Part shown: piece by piece, positions 7,192-16,215 of the stretch | Position numbering within the stretch: the stretch's first letter is position 1 | How the letters are laid out: each line of letters opens with the position of its first letter | From: an uncultured Acetatifactor sp. | GTDB lineage: Bacteria; Bacillota; Clostridia; Lachnospirales; Lachnospiraceae | Assembly (NCBI GenBank): GCA_910589655.1 | Contig: CAJUTJ010000176.1 | Location: 1 to 41,370, forward strand | Length of the DNA: 41,370 nt | Direction of reading: 5' to 3' | Made by a program: the position numbers and the translations under genes | The notes under the pieces: generated by a model | Databases searched by the model: none | Told to the model about the DNA's origin: nothing | Seen by the model: only the letters and a program-made list of their open reading frames with translations

Positions 7192-8538
7192 ATGAAATTT
7201 AAAATCAATAATAAGTATTTCAGATGGGGGTTGACTGCTTTTTTAGTAATTGCCGCCAGCATGGTCTTTTACTATTTCATGTTTCATCACTCCAGTATTA
7301 AGTCAGGTATTAATATGATAACGGATATATTAATGCCTATTATGATCGGACTTGTGGTGGCATATCTGTTGACCCCCGTTTTAAACTTTATAGAGGATAA
7401 AGTCTTGATTCCTCTCTGTAATAAATGCGGTATAAAGGAGTCTTCGAAAAGAAATTCTATTATTAGGGGATTCGGCATAATGGTCACGGCATTTTTATTT
7501 ATATCACTGATCTATTTGCTGTTTGCCATGCTGTTGTCACAGATTATTCCAAGTATTCAAAATATTGTTGTTAATTTTGATTCTTATACCGACAATTTTA
7601 TAAAATGGCTGGATAAACTTTTGGTGGATAATCCGGAAGTAGGAGAGTATGTTGTCCGAAGTGTCGGGAAATATTCGGAAGAGCTGGAGAAGTGGATAAA
7701 TGACTTCACTAAGATCAGTCCTTTAATTCGAACGGTATCTCTTAGCGTTATCAATCTGCTTGGAGTTTTGTGGGACAGTATTATTGGATTTATCATTTCC
7801 ATTTATGTACTGGCCAGTAAAGAGAAGTTTGCCGGACAGGCAAAAAAAATTGTCTATGCAATATTTGAGAGAGATACTGCCAATGTAGTAATCCGCAATT
7901 TCCGTTTCACCCACAGTACTTTTATCGGATTTATCAGTGGAAAGATTCTGGATTCTATCATAATAGGCATTTTATGTTTTATTGGCACTTCCATTCTGCA
8001 CACGCCATATGCAGCATTGGTCAGCGTTATTATTGGTGTTACTAATGTAATTCCTTTCTTCGGACCATACTTGGGAGCAATTCCCTGCGGAATATTGGTT
8101 TTTATTGTAGATCCTATTCATCCGCTGAATTGTGTCTATTTTTTGATTTTTATTTTAGGATTACAGCAGTTTGACGGCAATATTTTAGGGCCTAAGATAC
8201 TGGGAAGTTCCACGGGACTTACAGGTTTTTGGGTGATTTCATCCATTTCCCTGTTTGGCGGTTTTTTTGGTGTATTGGGTATGATTATAGGCGTACCAAT
8301 TTTTGCAGTTATATATGCGGCAATCCGTTCTTTGGTCAATACTTCGTTGAAAAAGAAAAATATGCCGGATGAGACAAAAAAATATGAAAATTTGGATTTT
8401 GTGGATGATAAGGGCTTCCATGAATGTACACCGGAGAAAGTGTCTTCAAAACATAAACACAGCACTTTTGAAATACAAACTGCACCGGAAGAGACTTGTA
8501 CAAAAAAGACAGATTCAACAACAAAGCATGAAGATTAA
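7192..8538 (+). CDS. AI-2E family transporter (PF01594-type membrane protein)
   Basis: A 448-residue integral membrane protein with about seven or eight hydrophobic segments. It shows the family's central ISIYVLASKEKF, the GVTNVIPFFGPYLGAIP motif and the later QQFDGNILGPKILG segment. Members include autoinducer-2 exporters but also Na+/H+ antiporters and proteins of unknown substrate, so no specific role is assigned. The last 70 residues form a polar, lysine- and threonine-rich cytoplasmic tail that is not part of the core. ATG 7192 follows GAGGGG. The gene is 42 bp after rubrerythrin and 50 bp before dtd, suggesting an operon. Confidence 0.88.
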   Translation: MKFKINNKYFRWGLTAFLVIAASMVFYYFMFHHSSIKSGINMITDILMPIMIGLVVAYLLTPVLNFIEDKVLIPLCNKCGIKESSKRNSIIRGFGIMVTAFLFISLIYLLFAMLLSQIIPSIQNIVVNFDSYTDNFIKWLDKLLVDNPEVGEYVVRSVGKYSEELEKWINDFTKISPLIRTVSLSVINLLGVLWDSIIGFIISIYVLASKEKFAGQAKKIVYAIFERDTANVVIRNFRFTHSTFIGFISGKILDSIIIGILCFIGTSILHTPYAALVSVIIGVTNVIPFFGPYLGAIPCGILVFIVDPIHPLNCVYFLIFILGLQQFDGNILGPKILGSSTGLTGFWVISSISLFGGFFGVLGMIIGVPIFAVIYAAIRSLVNTSLKKKNMPDETKKYENLDFVDDKGFHECTPEKVSSKHKHSTFEIQTAPEETCTKKTDSTTKHED

Positions 8539-8588
8539 CTGTATTTGCAAACAGTCAACTTACGATTATTAGAGGATGAATAGTAAAA

Positions 8589-9041
8589 ATGAGATTTTTA
8601 GTACAGAGAGTATCGCAGGCAAGTGTTACAGTAGAAGATCAAACTATCGGCAGTATTGGGAAGGGATTTTTGGTTTTAGCCGGCATCAGTGGGACAGATA
8701 CAAAAGAAATTGCGGATAAAATGATTAGAAAATTGATAGGCCTGAGAATATTTGAAGATCAGAATGGTAAAACAAATCTGGATATAAAAACTGTAAACGG
8801 GCAACTACTGATTATATCTCAGTTTACTTTGTATGCGGATTGCAAAAAAGGAAACAGGCCGTCCTTTATACACGCCGGAGCACCGGATATGGCAAATCAG
8901 CTGTATCAATATATTATTCAGCAGTGCAGACAGGAGATAGAAGTAGTGGAAGAAGGCAGCTTTGGAGCCGAAATGAAAGTATCATTACTGAATGACGGGC
9001 CTTTCACTATTTGGCTCGATTCCGATGAAATCTGTAGTTGA
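8589..9041 (+). CDS. dtd: D-aminoacyl-tRNA deacylase
   Basis: A 150-residue proofreading enzyme that removes D-amino acids (and glycine mischarged on tRNA-Ala) from tRNAs. The full length and order match DTD: MRFLVQRVSQASV at the start, SQFTLYAD near residues 78-85 with the catalytic threonine, KGNRPSF, and the Gly-Pro motif near the C-terminus. Here that motif reads NDGPFT, where GPVT is more common. The ribosome binding site is AGAGGA, about 12 bases before ATG 8589. It sits between the AI-2E-family gene and the flotillin gene, all on the plus strand. Confidence 0.95.
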   Translation: MRFLVQRVSQASVTVEDQTIGSIGKGFLVLAGISGTDTKEIADKMIRKLIGLRIFEDQNGKTNLDIKTVNGQLLIISQFTLYADCKKGNRPSFIHAGAPDMANQLYQYIIQQCRQEIEVVEEGSFGAEMKVSLLNDGPFTIWLDSDEICS

Positions 9042-9170
9042 CAGCGTTTTTTGGAATTTGGGGCTAGAGCGCAAGACTGCGCAGAAACATCGCGCAACGC
9101 TTGAAAATCCATATGTCTGTAATACATAGAAGTCGGATTTTCCTTATTTGCGGCATTTTGATGTATAATG
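9042..9170. repeat. Palindrome-rich spacer between dtd and flotillin genes
   Basis: AGCGTT just after dtd can pair with AACGCT some 45 bases later. Between them GCGCA-AGAC-TGCGC forms a short perfect hairpin. The nested arrangement resembles the small palindromic elements elsewhere in the window, but I see no sequence match to them. A T run follows the first arm, so weak termination is possible. Confidence 0.35.
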
Positions 9171-9209
9171 TTACATAAAATATACCTAAGAGAAAACGGA
9201 GGGAAACGT

Positions 9210-10682
9210 ATGATTAATTTCGTAGCAATCACCGTAGCAATTGTAGTTATTTTTCTGGCAATAATCTTTTTGACCGGATATGTGAAGGCATCACCTGACA
9301 CGGCATTAATTATTTCCGGTCTACGCAGAAAACCAAAGGTTTTGATAGGGAAGGCGGGGGTAAAAATTCCGTTTTTAGAGCGGAAGGACGCGTTAAATCT
9401 TCAGCTGATTCCCATTGATGTAAAAACTTCAAGTGCGGTTCCTACGGCGGATTATATAAACATTAACGTGGATGCTACCGTAAACGTCAAAATCAGTGAC
9501 AATGAGGAACGGTTGAAACTGGCCGCACAGAATTTTCTGAATAAAAAACCCGAGTATATCGGACATGTAGCCCGCGAAGTGCTCGAAGGAAATGTACGTG
9601 AAATTGTCGGTAAGATGGCGTTGGAAGAGATGGTTTCCGACAGACAGAAGTTTGCAATGCTGGTAAAAGAGAATGCGGAACCGGATCTTGCCGCAATGGG
9701 GCTGGACATTATCAGTTTCAATGTACAGAATTTTGTGGACGGCAATGGAGTAATTGAAAATTTGGGTGTGGATAATATTGTAAAAATCCAGAAGAATGCT
9801 GCGATTTCCAGAGCCGAAAGCGAGAAAGAAATTGCAAAAGCACAGGCTCAGGCAAAACGGGAATCAAACGAGGCGGAAGTAAACGCAGAATCCGAAATTG
9901 CAAAGAAAAAGAATGAGCTGGATATTCAAAAGGCTGAATTAAAGCGTGAGGCAGATATTAAACGCGCTGAAGCGGATGCAGCATATAAGATTCAAGAAGA
10001 AGAGCAACGTAAAACGGTTGAAATTACCACTGCAAATGCCAATATCGCCAAGCAGGAGAAGGAAATTCTCTTAAAACAAAAAGAAGCAGAAGTTATGGAG
10101 CAGGCTTTGGATGCGCAGGTTAAGAAAAAGGCCGAAGCTGATAAGTTTGCTAAACAGCAGCTTGCGGATGCACAGCTTTATGAACGGCAGCGGGAAGCGG
10201 AAGCTAAGAAATTTGAAACGGAAAAAGAATCCGAAGCCATGAAGGCACAAGCTGATGCAAAGAAATACACTATGGAGCAGGAAGCGGAAGGTATCCGTAC
10301 CCGCGGTGTGGCTGAGGCGGAAGCAATTCGTGCAAAGGCCATAGCAGAAGCGGAAGGTATTGAGAAAAAAGCGGAAGCAATGGCAAAAATGGGAGAGGCC
10401 GCCGTATTGGAAATGTATTTTAAAGCATTGCCGGAAGTAGTTAAAAACGTCGCCGAACCTTTATCCAATGTGGATAAGATTACTATGTACGGCGAAGGAA
10501 ATTCCGCAAAGCTGATGAAAGATGTCATGGGAACGGTTGTACAGATAACCGATGGTTTGAAAGAATCAACAGGGGTTGACCTTCAGGCAGTACTTTCAGG
10601 TTTCCTTGCCGGCAAGGTGGCAACGGTTCAATCTCAGGATAAAAAAGCTGCTATAACTGAGCCAAAATCTGATATGGAATAG
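9210..10682 (+). CDS. Flotillin-family (SPFH) membrane-scaffold protein
   Basis: A 490-residue flotillin. It has an N-terminal membrane helix (about residues 4-22) and an SPFH/band-7 domain to about residue 190. A long alanine/glutamate/lysine-rich coiled coil follows (about 195-400), with repeated EAE, AEA and KAEA runs typical of flotillins, then a conserved C-terminal region. Flotillins organise membrane microdomains. ATG 9210 follows CGGAGGG at 9197-9203; the longer frame from 9168 adds 14 residues without a ribosome binding site and was rejected. No NfeD-like partner lies beside it. It ends in a clear terminator. Confidence 0.93.
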   Translation: MINFVAITVAIVVIFLAIIFLTGYVKASPDTALIISGLRRKPKVLIGKAGVKIPFLERKDALNLQLIPIDVKTSSAVPTADYININVDATVNVKISDNEERLKLAAQNFLNKKPEYIGHVAREVLEGNVREIVGKMALEEMVSDRQKFAMLVKENAEPDLAAMGLDIISFNVQNFVDGNGVIENLGVDNIVKIQKNAAISRAESEKEIAKAQAQAKRESNEAEVNAESEIAKKKNELDIQKAELKREADIKRAEADAAYKIQEEEQRKTVEITTANANIAKQEKEILLKQKEAEVMEQALDAQVKKKAEADKFAKQQLADAQLYERQREAEAKKFETEKESEAMKAQADAKKYTMEQEAEGIRTRGVAEAEAIRAKAIAEAEGIEKKAEAMAKMGEAAVLEMYFKALPEVVKNVAEPLSNVDKITMYGEGNSAKLMKDVMGTVVQITDGLKESTGVDLQAVLSGFLAGKVATVQSQDKKAAITEPKSDME

Positions 10683-10711
10683 TATCAGGCAGACTGAAAA
10701 ATAATAGCCAA

Positions 10712-10743
10712 AAACAAGCTGGTAAATAAAACCAGCTTGTTTT
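10712..10743 (+). terminator. Terminator after flotillin gene
   Basis: AAACAAGCTGGT (10712-10723) pairs perfectly with ACCAGCTTGTTT (10731-10742) around a seven-base loop, and the stem runs into a short T run. Confidence 0.85.
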
Positions 10744-11008
10744 AACGGTGAACCTAAAAAGCACCATAACTTATACTTAATCATTCTGATTATCAAACTA
10801 TTCGTTAAACTTGTCTTTTGCGCATAGTTGAATATGGATTGGTTTACTATTTATTTCTTCGCTTACAACACTATTCCCTTAGCAATATAAACCTTAGCAT
10901 AAAACAATCTGTGGTAAAAATGAATGTGTAAAAAAATTATCCTTGATAATGCGGCTCCTTAAGCAAGTGACAATTGGTGGTGAAACTTGGGGATTTGCTT
11001 AAAATCAT
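10744..11008. other. Spacer with an 8-bp inverted repeat downstream of the Nudix gene
   Basis: TTAAGCAA (10959-10966) and TTGCTTAA (10995-11002) are perfect inverted copies with a 28-base loop, lying just beyond the stop of the Nudix gene. There is no T run on its strand, so it is not a standard terminator. The rest is AT-rich with no gene seen. Confidence 0.35.
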
Positions 11009-11566
11009 TCAAAAATGACCTAATGTAAAAAAATATGCCGCAATTTGCGCACGGGAACTAAAAGGTTCCTCATTGTCAATTAAAGCCGTTACTTCCTGAC
11101 GGGAATAAAACTTTGCCTCAATTTGTTCGTTCTCAGAAGAATTATCTTCAAAATCGCCTTCAACCTCAGCAAACGCAATATAGGTGGTGGTATCGGAAAA
11201 TGCCACGGCGGCAAAAGAAGGAGGCAGTATTTTTTTGATTTTTTTAATTTTTAATCCTGTTTCCTCATATAATTCCCTTGCAATGCAGGTTTCAAGATCT
11301 TCACCCTTCTCCAACATGCCGGCACAAAGATTATAGACAGTCCGATTTACACCCATGCGGAATTCGTGAAGTAATAAAAGCTTATCATTATTGGTCGCAA
11401 CAATGGATACACCGCTTGGTTTGGCGCCTAAATCATCCGCACTTTTCAACTCTTTTCTACTGACAATTTCGTATTTCTTTTCTCTGCCCGATTTGTTGAG
11501 ATATGTAAGTTCATAATTCTTCAAATATTTTCCGTCTTTTACCTTCTCAAAACCAATTAATTCCAT
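11009..11566 (-). CDS. Nudix hydrolase (ADP-ribose pyrophosphatase-like)
   Basis: A 185-residue hydrolase of nucleoside diphosphate-X substrates. A complete Nudix box (G-x5-E-x7-REUxEExGU) spans residues 83-105, with RELYEETGL at its end. The N-terminal beta-rich part and an acidic stretch after the box fit ADP-ribose/ADP-sugar pyrophosphatases of the NudF type, but substrate cannot be read from sequence. ATG 11566 has GGGAGAG just upstream. It is 41 bp downstream of the RNase E/G gene on the same strand, where rplU is often found in related genomes. Confidence 0.9.
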   Translation of the reverse strand: MELIGFEKVKDGKYLKNYELTYLNKSGREKKYEIVSRKELKSADDLGAKPSGVSIVATNNDKLLLLHEFRMGVNRTVYNLCAGMLEKGEDLETCIARELYEETGLKIKKIKKILPPSFAAVAFSDTTTYIAFAEVEGDFEDNSSENEQIEAKFYSRQEVTALIDNEEPFSSRAQIAAYFFTLGHF

Positions 11567-11607
11567 CTTCTCTCTCCCATTCTTTTTTGATAAGCGGAAA
11601 CCGTCCT

Positions 11608-13164
11608 CTATCGCAGTTGTTCTCTCAAGGGTTTGCTTGTTTTCTTTCTGGTGATTTCCACCAATCCTAAAGCGGTCATATCTACAACCGTGGTTTTTAC
11701 CACATCTTTTGCCGTCAATTGTTTTAATAGTGTCATAATCTGATTCTTGGAAGTTTCCTGAGCCATATTTATAAAATCAACGATTATAATACCTGACAGA
11801 TTGCGCAGTCTGAGCTGTAAAGCAACTTCTTCCGCCGCTTCCAAATTTACGGCTAGAACGGTATCTTCATTGCTCTTATTGGTTTCATATTTTCCTGAGT
11901 TCACGTCGATAACGGTCAATGCTTCTGTAGGCTCTATAATAAGATAACCGCCTGATTTAAGCCAAACTCGGTTTCCTAATGCCGTTTCCATTCTGCTTTC
12001 TATAGAATACAGCTTAGAAAGAGACAGCATCTTATCCTGATACAGGCGCAAGGATTTGCACTTGTTATGAGCACACTCCTCTTCCATAACGTTTTTCCGG
12101 ACATTTTCAGAAATACTTTCCGTAACATTTTTCCGAACATTTTCGGAAGTACTTTCCGGAACACTTTCCGGAATGTTTTCTTGAATATTTTCCAGAACAA
12201 TGCCTTTTGCATCGGAATTGTATTCCGACAGCATTTCATAAAGTTCTTGGCTGTCCGTCACAATCTCCTGATATTCATGTTCTGACACAAGTCCCCGCAA
12301 AACACTTTCCACGGCAGAGGGAGCTTCCTTTAAACAGGTAAAGCAACTCCGGTATCTCGCAGTATGCAGAAGTCGGGCATATTGTTCCGTCAATTGAAAG
12401 AAATGTTCGGATAAAGTATTTCCCGATAAATTTTCTTCCGGAAAAGATTTCTTTTTTGCAGCGTCCGCCGTAGTCAAAGAATCAAATTTTGCTGCCGCCA
12501 TTGTCCGTATAATGCAGCCTGTGGACGGCAGGGGCAGAAACTTGACGGAGATATTATCAGCTGCCAGCCGTTTCTTCGAAGCTTCGGATAACAGACTGTC
12601 CCAATTTTGAACCAACCCGCCATTTAGATCCACAACCTTTTCACCCAAAAGCATTGTCGAGTTCTTATGAAGCATTTCCCGCTGCGCTTTGTCAAATTTG
12701 GAGGAATAAAAAATATGCTTTGCCCCCATAGTCACTACAAAGTAATCGTTTGAAAGAGAAATATGGGCGGTAACGGAAGCCTGTTTGCCCTTCTGGGGGT
12801 CTCGCTCTATCTGCACCAAAAGGGTATCCCCCTCCACCAGCCTTCCGTCATAACCCCGATTTAACAGGTATGGGGAAACCGCTTTTTTTAAAGGCAGAAA
12901 GCAGATTTCGCCGTCTGAAATTTCAACAAAACAGGCGTCAATATTTTTCGCCATGTTTTTTATTTTGCCGATATAGACAGCGCCTATTTTGCTGGCCGTC
13001 TCCGCTAAGACACAGGCGGCAGTCAACCGGTCTTTCCGAATCAGGAATGCGCAATTCCGTCCCTTATATGAGGTAAAAAGAACCTTTCCATGTATGGTAT
13101 TTTGTTGGGAGGCTTCCTGAACCGAAATCTTTAAGGAAGCCTTCGCCGGAATATTTCTGCTCAT
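11608..13164 (-). CDS. Ribonuclease E/G family protein
   Basis: A 518-residue single-strand endoribonuclease of the RNase E/G family, acting in mRNA and rRNA processing. An S1-like RNA-binding segment (GAVYIGKIKN to CFLPLKK) occupies about residues 40-80. The metal-binding aspartates are in VIDVNSGKYE near 418 and IIIVDFINM near 458. The protein ends soon after the catalytic core, without the zinc-link cysteines and C-terminal scaffold of RNase E. An unusual glutamate/asparagine-rich repeat interrupts residues 321-360. No strong ribosome binding site lies close to ATG 13164 (GGAAAGG is about 16 bases away), so the start is less sure. Confidence 0.88.
   Translation of the reverse strand: MSRNIPAKASLKISVQEASQQNTIHGKVLFTSYKGRNCAFLIRKDRLTAACVLAETASKIGAVYIGKIKNMAKNIDACFVEISDGEICFLPLKKAVSPYLLNRGYDGRLVEGDTLLVQIERDPQKGKQASVTAHISLSNDYFVVTMGAKHIFYSSKFDKAQREMLHKNSTMLLGEKVVDLNGGLVQNWDSLLSEASKKRLAADNISVKFLPLPSTGCIIRTMAAAKFDSLTTADAAKKKSFPEENLSGNTLSEHFFQLTEQYARLLHTARYRSCFTCLKEAPSAVESVLRGLVSEHEYQEIVTDSQELYEMLSEYNSDAKGIVLENIQENIPESVPESTSENVRKNVTESISENVRKNVMEEECAHNKCKSLRLYQDKMLSLSKLYSIESRMETALGNRVWLKSGGYLIIEPTEALTVIDVNSGKYETNKSNEDTVLAVNLEAAEEVALQLRLRNLSGIIIVDFINMAQETSKNQIMTLLKQLTAKDVVKTTVVDMTALGLVEITRKKTSKPLREQLR
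12080..12203. repeat. In-frame degenerate repeat inside the RNase E/G gene
   Basis: A tract encoding repeats of the type ENxxxNxxES, with a 12-residue unit SxSENVRKNVxE present twice and shorter related units before it. At DNA level it is built from variants of a 12-18 base motif around TTTTCCG-ACATTTTC. It lies between the S1-like part and the catalytic aspartates, where RNase E/G proteins normally have a linker. Confidence 0.75.
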
Positions 13165-13303
13165 AGATTAAATATTTTTACCTTTCCAAAGCTGCCTTCT
13201 TCCACTACTCCCCAGCCGCAGCGTATGACATCGAAAAGCATAATGCTTTTGGTGCGCTTTGCCGCAGGCATACATTTTTGAGTAAATAAACCGTTAGCGG
13301 CAG

Positions 13304-13996
13304 TCAGCTGATTTCCCCCAACGGTACCAGCTTTTGCTTCTCTTGTGTCCCGACATTAGTGTAAACCTCTTCCCGTGTAATGATAAGGGCATTTTCCGGA
13401 AGCGTTTCCCCGCATTCTGCCAGCAAAGCCTCTATAACTTGCACCGGTTTGATGTTTCCGCCGCTGGAAGCGTCAACCAACATGAAAAAAGCATTTTCCG
13501 ACCATTCCAGCCGATAGATACCGGGTTTCAAATCCACTTCCCGGCTTCCTTTTTTTGTCTCTTTTGTAATAACAATTTGCTTTTTTCCCAGAAATCCGGG
13601 CAGAACGGCCGATAAATCTGCGGCAGGCGCTCTACCCTCACGGAAACGCACCGTATAAGAAGCCGCGGCTACACTTGCCATAGCGTTTCCGGCCTCTTTA
13701 GGCAGCTCCTTTACGGAGACTACTTCTATTCCCGGTACACTGGCCTGATTTAACCGTTCTAAAACATCCTGACAGGAGTGAAACGAATTTACCTCAATAT
13801 CCATATATTCTCCGTTGCTGGTCAGTCCCACCCCAAGGGGCGCCGCAAAGGACATCACTTGATGGGGGCTGAAGCCGGTGGTATATGTGACATCAATCCC
13901 CGCTCTACGGATTGCTTTCTGGAAGAAACGCATGACATCCAAATGCCCTATAAAACGGACAGGGCCGTACTTTCTAAATTTTATACGAAGTTTCAT
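13304..13996 (-). CDS. DUF2344 / TIGR03936-family radical SAM-associated protein
   Basis: A 230-residue protein beginning MKLRIKFRKYGPVRFIGHLD, the hallmark of the DUF2344 family. This family is encoded next to, and sometimes fused with, TIGR03960-type radical SAM proteins, as here. It has the conserved GFSPHQVMSFAAPLGVGL segment near residues 40-58. The role is unknown; a joint RNA-modification or maturation function with the radical SAM partner is inferred. ATG 13996 is preferred; an in-frame TTG at 14008 is closer to AAAAGGAG and cannot be ruled out. The gene lies between the radical SAM gene and the RNase E/G gene in one likely operon. Confidence 0.87.
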   Translation of the reverse strand: MKLRIKFRKYGPVRFIGHLDVMRFFQKAIRRAGIDVTYTTGFSPHQVMSFAAPLGVGLTSNGEYMDIEVNSFHSCQDVLERLNQASVPGIEVVSVKELPKEAGNAMASVAAASYTVRFREGRAPAADLSAVLPGFLGKKQIVITKETKKGSREVDLKPGIYRLEWSENAFFMLVDASSGGNIKPVQVIEALLAECGETLPENALIITREEVYTNVGTQEKQKLVPLGEIS

Positions 13997-14077
13997 GGCA
14001 ACCCCCAATCTCCTTTTAAAAGTATATTCTCACAGGCGGCAAACTTGTGACAAGATTCCACCCGATGGCTCTGTAAC

Positions 14078-14117
14078 AAACTTCTTACCAAGCTTCTTTC
14101 CAAACTTCTTACCAAGC
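14078..14117. repeat. Direct repeat between the radical SAM and DUF2344 genes
   Basis: AAACTTCTTACCAAGC occurs exactly at 14078-14093 and 14102-14117, with a related copy in the eight bases between. No gene function is apparent; it may be a slippage product. Confidence 0.75.
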
Positions 14118-14169
14118 ATAAATACAGCGCATTTCCACTGCCGGAATACGGTTTACAGCAAATATTTGC

Positions 14170-16059
14170 TCACTCTTGCGCAATCGTTGTTCTCGGCTCA
14201 AAACAAATGCCGCCGCCAAACCGTGCGGCGCCGCAGCCTTGGCATTTAAGTTTGCAGTTTTCGGAGGTTTCTTCCCGATTTGCCTTTTCCCACTCTCTCC
14301 ACAGAAACTCTTTGGTAACGCCGCAATCAATGAAATCCCAAGGCAGAACTTCATCCCTAGTCCGTTCCCTGTGAGTGTAAAAATCCACGGAAAGTCCGCA
14401 TTCCGCAATGGTTTCCAGCCATCTCTCGTTGTTGTAGTACTCGCTCCATGCATCATAGAAACTGCCTTTTTCGTAAACCCTTCGGATGACCTCACAAAGT
14501 CTGCGATCTCCCCTTGCCAAAACACCCTCCATCACACTGGCATCCGCTTCGTGCCAATTGTACTTGATGCTCTTCTGGTTCAGCTGTTCGGAGATGGCAG
14601 TTCTGGTTTGATAAGCTTTATCCAGAAATTCCTCTTTGGTGCACTGTTCCGCCCACTGGAAGGGCGTAAAGGGTTTCGGGACGAAAAAGGAAGTGCTTGC
14701 CACAATCTGCACTCTCCCGTTCACACGCTTTTCCTTGGGAACGGTATCAAAGAAGACGGCGGCAATCTTATTGGAAAGCTCTGCGATTCCTCTGATATCT
14801 TCCGGTGTCTCCGTGGGAAGCCCCAACATAAAATAGAGCTTTACTCTGGTCCAGCCGCCCTCAAAGGCCAAAGCGGCGCCTTTTAATATCATTTCTTCGG
14901 TCAGCCCTTTGTTGATTACGTTGCGGAGTCTCTGGCTTCCGGCCTCCGGTGCGAAGGTCAGGCTGGACTTCTTCACATCCTGCACCTTGCTCATGACATC
15001 AAGTGAAAAGGCGTCAATCCGAAGGGAAGGGAGGGAGATATTGACATGCTGCCTGCCGCATTCTTCCATCAGAAAATCAATTAATTCCGGCAGCTTGGAG
15101 TAGTCGCTGGAGCTCAGAGAGCTCAATGAAATTTCCTCATGCCCCGTATTCTTTAACATTTCCAATGCATATTTCTTTAAGGTGTCTACATCACGCTCTC
15201 TTACGGGCCGGTACAGCTGTCCCGCCTGACAGAAACGGCAGCCTCTGATGCAGCCTCTTTGAATTTCCAATACTACCCTGTCCTGCGTAATTTTAATAAA
15301 AGGAACTACCGGTTTCATGGGATAGCAGGTATCCGATACATTCATCTCGATCTCTTTGCGCACTGTGGAAGGAATCCCCTCTTCCGTGGGCAGGAAGGAA
15401 TGTATGGTTCCGTCCTCGTTATAATGAACCTCATAAAAGCGGGGCACATACATACCCGGAAGCTTTGCGGCGCGCCGCAGGAACTCTGTCCGCCCTGCTT
15501 TTTCATCCTTGCACTTTTCATACAGATCCATGAGGTTTCGGTACTGAGTTTCGCCTTCTCCAATGTAAAAAATGTCAAAAAAGTCTGCCAGCGGCTCCGG
15601 ATTGTAGGTACAAGGGCCGCCGCCGATTACAATAGGACAGTCCTCTCCCCTCTCTGCCGCTGATAAAGGTATCTGAGCCAAATCCAAAATCTGCAGGATA
15701 TTGGTATAACACATTTCGTATTGAATGGTAATTCCCAAAAAATCAAAGTCTTTAACAGGATCCTGCGATTCCAATGCAAACAAAGGGATTTTCAGACTGC
15801 GCATAATGGCATCCAAATCCAGCCAAGGAGAATAGACACGCTCGCACCAGACATCTTCCATGGAATTAAACATATCGTATAAAATCTGTATGCCCAGATG
15901 GGACATACCGATCTCATAGACGTCGGGAAAGCACATGGCAAAGCGGACTTTTATTTTCTCCTTATCCTTTATCACGGAATTTACCTCATGTCCGATGTAC
16001 CTTTCCGGCTTCTCTATTTTCATCAATATATCATCGGAAAGAGCTAAATTTTCTTTCAT
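14170..16059 (-). CDS. TIGR03960-family B12-binding-domain radical SAM protein
   Basis: A 629-residue protein of unknown reaction. Residues 1-190 look like the degenerate cobalamin-binding-like domain found before some radical SAM cores (VRFAMCFPDVYEIGMSHLG, then VIGGGPCTYNPEPLADF). The [4Fe-4S]/SAM motif is CIRGCRFCQ near residues 268-276. The C-terminus has further cysteines (KLKCQGCGAARFGGG) that could hold a second metal. The start at ATG 16059 follows GGAGG with six-base spacing. It leads the operon with the DUF2344, RNase E/G and Nudix genes. Confidence 0.9.
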   Translation of the reverse strand: MKENLALSDDILMKIEKPERYIGHEVNSVIKDKEKIKVRFAMCFPDVYEIGMSHLGIQILYDMFNSMEDVWCERVYSPWLDLDAIMRSLKIPLFALESQDPVKDFDFLGITIQYEMCYTNILQILDLAQIPLSAAERGEDCPIVIGGGPCTYNPEPLADFFDIFYIGEGETQYRNLMDLYEKCKDEKAGRTEFLRRAAKLPGMYVPRFYEVHYNEDGTIHSFLPTEEGIPSTVRKEIEMNVSDTCYPMKPVVPFIKITQDRVVLEIQRGCIRGCRFCQAGQLYRPVRERDVDTLKKYALEMLKNTGHEEISLSSLSSSDYSKLPELIDFLMEECGRQHVNISLPSLRIDAFSLDVMSKVQDVKKSSLTFAPEAGSQRLRNVINKGLTEEMILKGAALAFEGGWTRVKLYFMLGLPTETPEDIRGIAELSNKIAAVFFDTVPKEKRVNGRVQIVASTSFFVPKPFTPFQWAEQCTKEEFLDKAYQTRTAISEQLNQKSIKYNWHEADASVMEGVLARGDRRLCEVIRRVYEKGSFYDAWSEYYNNERWLETIAECGLSVDFYTHRERTRDEVLPWDFIDCGVTKEFLWREWEKANREETSENCKLKCQGCGAARFGGGICFEPRTTIAQE

Positions 16060-16106
16060 ATTGTTCCTCCGTTTATGTAATATAATTTCTTTGGAATTTT
16101 CTTTTT

Positions 16107-16190
16107 GCGGGAGTCAAAGTCCCGCGAGCAATGAGCTAAGCAGCTGCGAAGCAGACATTTGGCGAATGCCGCGAGCTCTGTCATATGTTT
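16107..16190. repeat. Multi-hairpin palindromic element upstream of the radical SAM gene
   Basis: GCGGGA (16107-16112) and TCCCGC (16120-16125) form a perfect hairpin. Further short palindromes follow, such as GGC-gaat-GCC and GAGC/GCTC pairs, through the segment ending near GCGAGCTCTG. High potential for stacked hairpins in an otherwise gene-free leader suggests a small REP-like element. No second copy was seen in the window. Confidence 0.45.
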
Positions 16191-16215
16191 CCCGAAACAC
16201 CCAGTACAGCATTTA

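Noticed and set aside
9168..9209. Earlier start of the flotillin gene
   Set aside because: CGGAGGG lies six bases before ATG 9210, and the extra 14 residues would precede the membrane helix with no support.
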